Shown: positions 17,292-24,916 of the stretch, piece after piece
How positions within the stretch are numbered: position 1 is the stretch's first letter
Layout: each line of letters begins with the position of its first letter
From: JAGVLN01 sp964515755
GTDB taxonomy: Bacteria > Pseudomonadota > Alphaproteobacteria > Rickettsiales > JABSSG01
Length of the DNA: 40,398 nucleotides
NCBI GenBank assembly: GCA_964515755.1
Contig: CAZEVK010000009.1
Location: forward strand, 1-40,398
Direction of reading: 5' to 3'
Position numbers and translations under genes: made by a program
The notes under the pieces: generated by a model
The model's input: the letters and a program-made list of their open reading frames with translations, nothing else
Told to the model about the DNA's origin: nothing
Database searches by the model: none

Positions 17292-18383
17292 TTAATACGA
17301 GCTTACAAAATTAGTCCATACTCTATTTCTTTTTCTAACAAATTCAGCGTTCTGGAAAACGCTTCTATAGCTTTTTTTAAGTAATTGCGAATTTAAATAT
17401 ATATATTTATTATTTTTAATTTCATCGTCTAAAAATTTATATGACTCTTTGATAGTACTTGGAAAGCCTGTATAATTACTAACCTTAGCAGTAATTTCAG
17501 GCTTAAGCAAAAAATCTATAAATTTTGAAGCATTATTTGGATGTTTAGCATGTTTTGGTATCGCTAGCATATCAAATGCAATCATAAAGCCTTCTTTTGG
17601 AGTAATGTATTTTATATTATTTTTGCTATCAAATTCATTTGCCTGTCGTATGGCTTGCAAGATATCACCTGAATAACCCATAACAATACATAAATCACCG
17701 TTGGCTAAGTTTGAAGTATAGCTTGAAGCATCGATTTCACGAATATAAGGACGAATTTTTAATAAAGCTTCTTTTGCTTTATTTAAATCTTCTAAATTTG
17801 AGCTGTTCGGGTCAAGCTTAAGGTAAACTAAAGCAGCTGAGATCATTTCTGTAGAAGCATTTAATAAACCAATACCGCATTTAGAAAATTTCTCTGCATA
17901 AATAGGATCAAAAATTATGCTTAAGCTATTTACAGGGGCATCAGGCATAATTTCTTTTATTTTGCTCTCATTATACCCAATACCAACACTGTTCATCATC
18001 CATGGTATGGAATATGTATTATTAGGATCATCAATAGTCAATTGTTTTAAAATTTTTGGATCAACATAGCTGTAATTTTTTATAGCTGCTTTATCGATTG
18101 GCTGATAAATGCCAAGCTTAATCTCTCTGGCAAGAAAAGGAGTATCTGCCGGAACAACAATATCATATTCAGTTTTACCGGACATTAACTTAGCATCAAG
18201 TATCTGATCACTATCATAAACGTCGTATAAAACATTGATTCCTGTATCTTGTTCAAACTCTTTTATGACCTCTGGAGGAATATAATTTGACCAATTATAC
18301 ATATTTAAAGTTTTTGGTTCATTACTAGCTCGTGCTATCAGAGAAGTAAAAATAGCTATAAATATAATAAAAAATCGTATCAT
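17292..18383 (-). CDS. potF: Polyamine ABC transporter substrate-binding protein PotF/PotD type
   Basis: This 363-residue periplasmic binding protein has a cleavable signal peptide (MIRFFIIFIAIFTSLIARAS). Family hallmarks follow: LNMYNWSNYIPPEVIKEFEQ, TGINVLYDVYDSD, YDIVVPAD, YSIPWMMNSVGIGYN, and a C-terminal FDMLAIPKHAKHPNNASKFI. It captures putrescine or spermidine for the PotGHI complex. It is the first gene of the operon, with AGG about ten bases upstream of the ATG, and diverges from cvpA across 141 bases that must hold both promoters. Import of host polyamines fits an intracellular lifestyle; this is inferred. Confidence 0.93.
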   Translation of the reverse strand: MIRFFIIFIAIFTSLIARASNEPKTLNMYNWSNYIPPEVIKEFEQDTGINVLYDVYDSDQILDAKLMSGKTEYDIVVPADTPFLAREIKLGIYQPIDKAAIKNYSYVDPKILKQLTIDDPNNTYSIPWMMNSVGIGYNESKIKEIMPDAPVNSLSIIFDPIYAEKFSKCGIGLLNASTEMISAALVYLKLDPNSSNLEDLNKAKEALLKIRPYIREIDASSYTSNLANGDLCIVMGYSGDILQAIRQANEFDSKNNIKYITPKEGFMIAFDMLAIPKHAKHPNNASKFIDFLLKPEITAKVSNYTGFPSTIKESYKFLDDEIKNNKYIYLNSQLLKKSYRSVFQNAEFVRKRNRVWTNFVSSY

Positions 18384-18524
18384 TTTTTGCCTATTCTTCT
18401 GATTTTGTTTGAATTTTATAATTAATTAAATATAAATTATGCACTTGAGTAAAGTGTTTAGTTATTTATTAACAAATTTCTGCTATATTGTTAATAGATA
18501 TAATCAATTATTATTGGAAATAAA

Positions 18525-19421
18525 ATGATTCAATTTTCTTCATTATCTTCTTTATCAGCTTTTGACATAATTTTTGTTTCAGTCGTAGGTATATCTACTT
18601 TATTTGGCGTTGTTCGTGGGTTATTAAAATCATCTATATCTTTAATAGGGTGGATAGTAGCAGCATTAGTTGGATTTAACTTTTCTCATTATTTAGCTCC
18701 ATTTATCGAAAAATATAAGTTTAGCCATTCAATGTCAGAATTAGTTGCAATAATTGCATCATTTGTTGGTGCAGCAATTATAATTGCAATTTTCAATAGT
18801 ATTTTAGTTAGATTTATAAAGCCACTCTGTGGAGGTCTAGTTGATAGATCAAGTGGTTTAGCATTTGGGTTTGCAAGAGGTTGTGTGATTGCATGTATAT
18901 TATTTTATGTTATGACACTTATTTTGCCGGATTTATACGTTAGCCATAAAACTCAAAACGCAAAAGATATTTCTAATCTTCCTGATTGGGCTAAAGAATC
19001 TAAAGCTATTAATCTATTATCTAGAGGTTCGGATGCAATTTCTGATTTATTACCTGATAATTTTAAAAGAGATCTTAAAGACTCAATTAAAGATACGGTT
19101 AATGAAAATGAGCAGCAACTAGCATTTTCAGGAAGTAAACTAGATAATATAAAACAAATTAATACTGTATTAAATTCTTTGCCTGTAGCAGTTTTAGATA
19201 ATATTTCGGCAGAAGATCTAATAATATTACAAGATTCTTCCGTGGATGCTTTATCTAAAGTAGTTATATTAAAAAATATCTCTAATCAGTATAACGAATA
19301 CGCTCAAAGGAAGCATATTAGTAGTGAGCAATATCATAAAATGACACAAGACATGGAAAGACTGATCACTCAGTATAATTCGATGATTAATAACGGTAGT
19401 ACTGCAACTTCACATAGATAG
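18525..19421 (+). CDS. CvpA-family membrane protein
   Basis: The 298-residue protein has four N-terminal membrane spans with the CvpA pattern: FDIIFVSVVGISTLFGVVRG, then SLIGWIVAALVGFNFSHYLA, ASFVGAAIIIAIFNSILVRF and FGFARGCVIACILFYVM. A long polar C-terminal region of about 150 residues follows. CvpA proteins were named for colicin V production and contribute to envelope stress tolerance; the biochemical role is unclear. The SDR gene begins six bases downstream. A TGCTATATT extended -10-like box at 18481-18489 could serve as its promoter, but the -35 is poor. Confidence 0.85.
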   Translation: MIQFSSLSSLSAFDIIFVSVVGISTLFGVVRGLLKSSISLIGWIVAALVGFNFSHYLAPFIEKYKFSHSMSELVAIIASFVGAAIIIAIFNSILVRFIKPLCGGLVDRSSGLAFGFARGCVIACILFYVMTLILPDLYVSHKTQNAKDISNLPDWAKESKAINLLSRGSDAISDLLPDNFKRDLKDSIKDTVNENEQQLAFSGSKLDNIKQINTVLNSLPVAVLDNISAEDLIILQDSSVDALSKVVILKNISNQYNEYAQRKHISSEQYHKMTQDMERLITQYNSMINNGSTATSHR

Positions 19422-19426
19422 TCACT

Positions 19427-20128
19427 ATGCAAAAACAATTAGCTGGTAAAATAGCTTTGATCACGGGAGCATCCTCTGGACTTGGATCTGCAGTTGCTAA
19501 AAGATATATTGATGAAGGCGCACATCTGATTATCATCGGACGAAATTTAAAGCGGTTGGAAGCCATTGATGATTATGCACAAGAGCAGGGTAGTAGTGTC
19601 ACTATCGTCCAGCTTGATTTAATGGATTATCCTAAAATTGCTGAATTAGGTCAAAAAATAGCTGAACGATTTGGGTATTTAGATATAGTAGTTGGAAACG
19701 CAGCAATTCTTGGAGATTTAACTCCTTTAGATCATTTGCATTTCAAAGTTTGGGATAAGGTAATTGCTACGAACTTAACAGCTAATTGGCATCTTATAAG
19801 AATTACCAATCCATTACTACAAAAATCTCCTAAAGGTGGCAGAGCTATTTTTGTTACTTGCGATGTTACCACCAAACCTCAAGCATATTGGGGGGCATAT
19901 TCGATCTCTAAGGCAGGATTAGAGAATATGGTTCAAACTTATGCTGCAGAAAATCTTAAAACTAAACTAAAAGTATGTTTAGTTAATCCTGGAATTATGG
20001 CAACAAAAATTCGAAGAGATGCGATGCCTAGTATGGACGATTCTGCTTGGCCCAAGCCGGAATCAGCAACTGAACTATTTATTAAAGCAGCTATTGATAA
20101 TTCTATAGTAAACGGGAGTATAATATGA
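19427..20128 (+). CDS. Short-chain dehydrogenase/reductase, YciK-like, with Cys at the catalytic Ser position
   Basis: The 233-residue protein has the SDR cofactor motif TGASSGLG (13-20), an NAAILG version of the NNAG motif (91-96) and the catalytic YSISK with Tyr158 and Lys162. The residue 13 before the Tyr, normally the catalytic Ser, is Cys145 in IFVTCDVTTKPQAYWGAY. The PGIMATKIR segment after the active site is usual. Length and WGAYS.SKAG pattern resemble YciK-type oxidoreductases. It sits between cvpA (six bases) and a zinc-finger gene whose ATG overlaps its stop (ATGA). Substrate unknown. Confidence 0.88.
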   Translation: MQKQLAGKIALITGASSGLGSAVAKRYIDEGAHLIIIGRNLKRLEAIDDYAQEQGSSVTIVQLDLMDYPKIAELGQKIAERFGYLDIVVGNAAILGDLTPLDHLHFKVWDKVIATNLTANWHLIRITNPLLQKSPKGGRAIFVTCDVTTKPQAYWGAYSISKAGLENMVQTYAAENLKTKLKVCLVNPGIMATKIRRDAMPSMDDSAWPKPESATELFIKAAIDNSIVNGSII

Positions 20129-20292
20129 AAAAACGAGATAAAGATGTTGTTTTTGTTGAGCAAACTCACGTATTTTGTGATGGTGGTGACAATGAAGAAG
20201 GCCATCCAAAAGTATATCTTGAAATCTCTACCGGCTCGATTATTTGTCCATATTGTAGTAAAGAATTTAGGCTAAAAAAGACGAATAAATAA
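20125..20292 (+). CDS. Zinc-finger domain protein, NDUFS6/zf-CHCC type
   Basis: This 55-residue protein has four metal ligands in the CHCC pattern: Cys18 in HVFCDGG, His27 in EEGHPKVYL, and Cys41 and Cys44 in ICPYCSKEF. The EGHPKVYLEI..G...CPYC pattern is that of the small zinc protein found in alphaproteobacteria and in mitochondrial complex I subunit NDUFS6, where it supports complex I assembly. The start overlaps the SDR stop as ATGA, so it is translationally coupled to it. Confidence 0.88.
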   Translation: MKKRDKDVVFVEQTHVFCDGGDNEEGHPKVYLEISTGSIICPYCSKEFRLKKTNK

Positions 20293-20343
20293 GGTGTTAT
20301 TAAGCTGATTTAGGCTTAGATATATATAAATGAAAAAATTTTT

Positions 20344-20694
20344 ATGACAGCAAATTTAAAGAATATTGCGAACTCTTATTTTGATTCATGGAAAAAATGC
20401 GATTTTAAAACTTTAAAATCTACTCTGTCCGATGATGTTACTTTTATTGGTGCTCTAGGAAAAGCTAATGGCATTGATTAGTGTATGAATGGGCTTCAAA
20501 GTCTAGCTAATATTATGACCGATATAGTTATTGAGCATATGTGGGCTGATGAATTTGACGTTATTACATGGTATGAGTTTCATACCACTAAAACAAGTAA
20601 ACCGATGTCTATAGTTAATTGGAGCCACATTGAAAATAATAAAATTACAAGAATTCGAGTAACCTTTGATCCACGACCGCTTCTAGATAGTTAA
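20344..20694 (+). pseudogene. NTF2-like/SnoaL-domain gene with an in-frame TAG
   Basis: The frame from ATG 20344 gives a 45-residue N-terminal half (MTANLKNIANSYFDSWKKCD, then DDVTFIGALGKANGID), then TAG at 20479-20481, then in the same frame the rest of a nuclear-transport-factor-2-like domain (CMNGLQSLANIM, WYEFHTTKTSKPMSIVNWSH, RIRVTFDPRPLL). With the stop read as Glu (GAG to TAG), the most likely ancestor, the protein would be 116 residues, normal for this family. Translation could restart at the ATG 20485, but that would lack the N-terminal helices. Genuine decay and a sequencing error cannot be separated from the sequence alone. Confidence 0.8.
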
Positions 20695-20722
20695 TCTTTA
20701 GCAAGCAGGGCTTTTAATTATA

Positions 20723-21789
20723 CTATTTATTGTAAAAACTATAATCTGTATATCCTTTAGCATCTGGACCGTAAAAAGTTATAGGATCAGGTTCGTTAAG
20801 TGGTGCATTTATTTCAAAGCGATAAGGTAAATCAGGATTTGCTATAAATAATTTTCCAAAAGCAACTGCATCTGCACCTTTATCTTGAATAATTTTTTCA
20901 GCAGTTATTTTAGTAAATTTTTCATTGGCAATGTAAGCTCCATTAAAAGATGACCTTAATAAAGGACCAATACTATTTTCTCCTAATGATTCACGTACGC
21001 ACATGAAGGTAAGGTTGCGTTTACTAAGTTCTTTTGCAATATATGTAAATGTTTTAGCTGGGTCTGAATCTCCCATATCATTTGAGTCGCATCTTGATGA
21101 AAGATGCATCCCTACACGATCTGCTCCCCATATTGAAATTACTTTATCGGCTACTTCAAGCATAAGCCTTGCACGATTTTCTAAACTTCCTCCATATTCA
21201 TCTTGACGATGATTAGTAGAGTCCTGTAGAAATTGATCTAATAAGTAACCATTTGCTCCATGGATCTCCACACCATCGAATCCTGCTTTCTTTGCATTTA
21301 TTGCTCCTTGTAAATAACTATTAATTATCCCAGGGATTTCATCTAAATTTAAAGCTCTAGGAGTAACATAATTTTTTAATGGACGAACTTGGTTTACATG
21401 ACCTCGAGGAGCAATAGTGCTAGGGGCAACCGGCAATTTACCATCTAAATATATCGGATCTGAAATTCTTNNNNNNNNNNTCTTCCCACATGCCATAATT
21501 GGAGTATAATATTTCCTCCTTTTTTATGGACAGAGTCAGTAATAGATTTCCAACCTTCTATTTGTTCGTCTGACCAAATACCCGGTGTGTTCGGATAGCC
21601 TACACCCATTGGACTTACAGAAGTAGCCTCAGTAATAATAAGTCCTGCGGAACTTCGCTGAGTATAATATTCTTGCATTAACTTGTTGGGAATTCTTTGT
21701 TGAATTGCCCTACAACGAGTAAGCGGAGACATTATTATTCTATTTGGTAGATTTAAAGCGCCAATTTTTATAGAATCAAATAAACTCAT
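20723..21789 (-). CDS. Old Yellow Enzyme-family alkene reductase, interrupted by an assembly gap
   Basis: Two halves separated by ten Ns form one FMN-dependent ene-reductase of the NemA/OYE family, which reduces activated C=C bonds with NAD(P)H. The N-terminal half has LFDSIKIGALNLPNRIIMSP with LTRCRA and ends LQLWHVGR. The C-terminal half starts RISDPIYLDGKLPVAPS and holds GVEIHGANGYLLDQFLQD, with the His and Asn that bind the substrate carbonyl, and DEYGGSLENRARL. The flanks of the Ns share the four bases TCTT. Removing the Ns and one copy leaves 1053 bases, an open frame of 350 residues, reading WHVGRISDP as in the family. So the gene is probably intact in the organism. It is convergent with the upstream broken gene. 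Confidence 0.9.
21471..21480. other. Assembly gap of ten Ns
   Basis: Ten undetermined bases join two contigs inside the ene-reductase gene. The sequence before ends in TCTT and the sequence after starts with TCTT, so the real gap is probably minus four bases, not plus ten. Confidence 0.95.
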
Positions 21790-21924
21790 TTCCTAACCTT
21801 TTTTACAAAAATGATATTTTGTACATATATTAATTATATATGTTTAAAAAGTTATGAACAACTATAATCTCAACAGCGCTTTATTACCTACAGTAAAACT
21901 AACTTTATAAAGCTAGAAAAGTAA

Positions 21925-22320
21925 TTACTTCTGAATTTCTACAACTTTAACATCTATTTCTATTTTTGCAGGAATATAATTTTTATCTACTTCCCCATAA
22001 AGTTTCACTAAAGTAGTTGGTGTAATTTGTTCTGCAGGCATACGCTTGCTATCTATTTCTACTACAACTTCAGCTGTACCATCTGTAAATACATATTTAT
22101 CATGAGAAACTCTTTTAATAATATGTCCTTTTAATACTACTTTAGTATCATCATTTGCTTGCTTAAGTAAATCTTTTACTGATATCTCACCCCTTGCATC
22201 AGGTCCTGTAAACCCTGCAGGAGCTGATGAATTAAAAGCTACAGAATAATAATTTTCTGAGGCAGAAGCTGTATTTAGAACTAAACCACAAGCTAAAATT
22301 ATAATACTTTTTCTAATCAT
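21925..22320 (-). CDS. YgiW/YdeI-type periplasmic OB-fold (BOF) stress protein
   Basis: The 131-residue protein has a signal peptide (MIRKSIIILACGLVLNTASA, cleavage after Ala20). The bacterial OB-fold pattern follows: AGFTGPDARGEISVKDLL, DDTKVVLKGHIIKRVSHDKY, VFTDGTAEVVVEIDSKRMPA, and LVKLYGEVDKNYIPAKIEID. Proteins of this family (YgiW, YdeI) sit in the periplasm and help tolerance of peroxide, acid or cationic peptides. It appears monocistronic, with 135 bases to the ene-reductase downstream. Confidence 0.88.
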   Translation of the reverse strand: MIRKSIIILACGLVLNTASASENYYSVAFNSSAPAGFTGPDARGEISVKDLLKQANDDTKVVLKGHIIKRVSHDKYVFTDGTAEVVVEIDSKRMPAEQITPTTLVKLYGEVDKNYIPAKIEIDVKVVEIQK

Positions 22321-22531
22321 GTTAATACCTATATTTAATATTAATAATAATTCCTATTATATGTTATAGGATAATTCATATTCTATTGAAGAAAAATATA
22401 TTAGCAATAGTAAAAAGTAATAATTAATTCAATAATGATTTTATCATAAACGCTATGGCCTTTAAGGGATGTATTCAAGGATATATTATAAATTTAAGTT
22501 TGCATTTTGATTATATTGCAAAAAATTTATT

Positions 22532-23039
22532 TTAGATTGATGAATAAAGTCTTTTTGCACGAACAAAGTCTACAGATTTGGTTTGAGGAATTTCTAAAAA
22601 ATATTCTAATTGCCATTTTTGAGTTTTATGAGCTTGTTGATTTAGGTCGAGTTCCCAAGGAGGGTATACTCTAATAGCACGTTTTCCTCCATTATTTTCG
22701 TTTGAAACTATGCCTTTTTCACACAAAATAGATTTTGGAAATACGAACTGCCCAAAAAGATTTCCTTTGCGAACATTAATGACAAATAATTCAACTTTAT
22801 CTGACATATCAAATGGTTGAATTGGCCCGTTTTTAATTCTTTTCCACAAAGTTACAAATTGCCCTACCTTTGTAGGCGTAGTTTTAGCAATACGAAATCT
22901 GATTTCACGACTATTCAATTCAAAAGTAGAAGCTGCATACGCAAAGTTTTCCGATTCAGTTTGAGGAGAGGTGTATTGAAACTTGCTAGGATTATAAAGC
23001 AAGTTCTATAACAGCAATAAGATCAATATAATGATTCAT
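22532..23039 (-). pseudogene. MepB-family protein with an N-terminal frameshift
   Basis: Residues from YNPSKFQYT onward match the MepB family: RFRIAKTTPTKVGQFVTLWK, NGPIQPFDMSDKVELFVI, RKGNLFGQFVFPK, GGKRAIRVYPPWELDL and TQKWQLEYFLEI. MepB is encoded with a multidrug pump in Staphylococcus aureus, and its function is unknown. That frame has no ATG, only a TTG at 23002 preceded by a stop. In the next frame the ATG at 23039 gives MNHYIDLIAVIEL, matching the family's usual start (H.DLLA.KEL..NP). One extra T in GAACTTGCTT would explain the break: without it the reading is IELLYNP and the protein has 168 residues. If translation begins at TTG, a 156-residue protein remains possible. Confidence 0.75.
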
Positions 23040-23143
23040 TACATTACATTTTTAATATAAATTGTTGTTTAATAAGTAAATTAGTTTGACTTAAAATTCT
23101 TATTTTTTAAATTTTTATACTATATATTCCTATATGAAAACTA

Positions 23144-23751
23144 TCATTCTGCATATTCATTTCTTGCTTTTAAAATCAACTCTTTAAGTGTATTTATTGG
23201 AGTTTTATTACCTGGAGATATAATAATTACTAATCTGTCAGATGATAGAGGCGGAGAGGTATGAATAGCTCCGTGATCTGTACCGCATAAGAAAGTAGCA
23301 CCTTGATCATCATTCAGGATTTCAACCTTAGAGATATTAAATTTACTACTATTTATTGTATTCTCTGCTTCTTGTATTTCTTGTCTTGCAGTTTCCTCAG
23401 ATGGGTAAAATAATGAAGCAGGGCCATTTAAAGCAATGCCATAGTAAACATCTTTGTTTGAGGAAGGAAGTTTAAATAGACTAAACTTTTTTATATTCTC
23501 TATTTCATTCATACAAAGGTCTACATGCCATCCTTGAAGATTGTTAGTTGCTACAATCACGATAGATGATTCTTGATTTCTAACTTGAAGTGCACTGTCT
23601 ACTAATTTAACAACTAAATTAGAAAGAGTATCAGCTATAGCAGAAGATTCATCTAAGTTCTAATGAAATACATACTTGCTATATGACCTGATAAATCTAT
23701 AGAGCTGTTAAAGAAACTTTGGTTGGGATAAAAATCTAAAAATTGCTCCAT
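23144..23751 (-). pseudogene. Unknown gene split by a frameshift
   Basis: From ATG 23751 (AAGAGA six bases upstream) the frame reads MEQFLDFYPNQSFFNSSIDL and 12 more residues to TAG at 23653-23655. A frame offset by one base is open from 23659 and runs to 23144 (NLDESSAIADTLSNLVVKLV, then IVIVATNNLQGWHVDLCMNE, ending KELILKARNEYAE). One missing base at about 23660 (AGAAC from AGAAAC) restores a single protein of 202 residues. I do not recognise the family; no signal peptide, membrane helix or motif stands out. If the 3' part is still translated it would start at an in-frame GTG at 23560. Confidence 0.65.
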
Positions 23752-23843
23752 AACAATCTCTTAATAAATAATTAACAATAACTACTGTATAGTTAATATT
23801 GGATAGCATATATTAATAAAATATTAATATTTTTTAATAAAGA

Positions 23844-24317
23844 TTATTCTGGTCTTAAAACTTGATTCGCAATTTTATCCAATATACCATTAATAAAATT
23901 GACTTCGGCTATGGTATAAAAATCATTAGCTAAAGTAACATATTCATCAATGACTACTTTGTATGGAGTTGGAAAAAATAATAACTCGCACGCACCAGCG
24001 CGCAATATCGCTCGTAAAACGCTGCTGAACTGAGAAATTTCTTGTTGCTTAGTTGCTAGGTTAGTGATCTGCAAATCTATTGCTGGCAAATTTTCTATTG
24101 TCTGTTGAAAAATTTTATACAGAAAGTTTTTATCTATCATTTTAATTTGTTCAACGTCAGATAAATCATATTCATCAAGAGGGTTAAAAGATATATAATA
24201 TTTAATGATGTCTTCTATAGCTGAATCTGCATTAACTTTATCTATATCGTATAGATATAATGCTTGAACAGCAGCAAGCCTTGTTATAGTCTTATTTTTA
24301 GAGAGTTTTTTGATCAT
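23844..24317 (-). CDS. nusB: Transcription antitermination protein NusB
   Basis: The 157-residue helical protein has the NusB pattern: TRLAAVQALYLYDI at the start, SSVLRAILRAGACELLFFPT and VVIDEYVTLANDFY, ending EVNFINGILDKIANQV. NusB binds boxA RNA with S10 (NusE) and keeps rRNA transcription processive. It diverges from the small secreted protein gene. The partner ribH, often just upstream elsewhere, is not here. Confidence 0.93.
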   Translation of the reverse strand: MIKKLSKNKTITRLAAVQALYLYDIDKVNADSAIEDIIKYYISFNPLDEYDLSDVEQIKMIDKNFLYKIFQQTIENLPAIDLQITNLATKQQEISQFSSVLRAILRAGACELLFFPTPYKVVIDEYVTLANDFYTIAEVNFINGILDKIANQVLRPE

Positions 24318-24429
24318 ACTTGTTTATATTACAACTATATAAAATTGGCAAGCAGATTAAGTTCTTGCTAAAATTACAGTTTATATATTATATTTATTAT
24401 ATCATAGAAATTTTTATTGGCTTATTCGT

Positions 24430-24804
24430 ATGAAAAAAGTTTTATTTTTAGCATTAATTCCATTTTTATCAATTCAATCTTATGCTGTGGAAGATCTTGA
24501 TCAAGTTTTAAATAGTCTTTCTGATAATGATAGAAAAATAGTTATAGACATAAAACAAGAGATTCTCACTTGGCCTAAGAAAGTAAGAGATGAAGTTAAA
24601 GAATATCAAGATTTTATCATAACCTTAAGAGCAGAAGCTGAAGATAGGTATAATGCTTTATCACCTGAGGCTAAAAATGCTTTAAAAAAAGAAGAGCAAA
24701 TAACTTCAACGCTATCGCCTGAGGCTATAAAAAAACTGGAAGATATTGCAAACAGTGATATGTCAGCGGCTAAAATAGCCAGCAAAATTGGAGCTACTCA
24801 GTAA
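24430..24804 (+). CDS. Small secreted protein of unknown function
   Basis: The 124-residue product starts with a clear signal peptide (MKKVLFLALIPFLSIQSYA), giving a mature helical, charged protein of about 105 residues. A short motif is repeated, NALSPEAKNAL and STLSPEAIKKL, about 25 residues apart. I do not recognise a family. No strong ribosome site precedes the ATG. It is probably periplasmic. The gene is convergent with ppiD. Confidence 0.7.
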   Translation: MKKVLFLALIPFLSIQSYAVEDLDQVLNSLSDNDRKIVIDIKQEILTWPKKVRDEVKEYQDFIITLRAEAEDRYNALSPEAKNALKKEEQITSTLSPEAIKKLEDIANSDMSAAKIASKIGATQ

Positions 24805-24885
24805 CAATAAATACGTATTTTATGTTGTATGTCCACTAAAGTGGATTTATTAAGAACATGAGAAGTGATATAAGAAGAAAATCAT

Positions 24886-24902
24886 CTTTCTTTTCAAGAA
24901 AG
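24886..24902. terminator. Short hairpin between convergent genes
   Basis: CTTTCTT (24886-24892) pairs with AAGAAAG (24896-24902) around a 3-base loop between the secreted-protein gene and ppiD. Its low GC content and absence of a clean T-run make terminator function uncertain. A second small stem, TCCACT/AGTGGA, lies near 24831-24844. Confidence 0.35.
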
Positions 24903-24916
24903 TAAAAAAATAAAGG

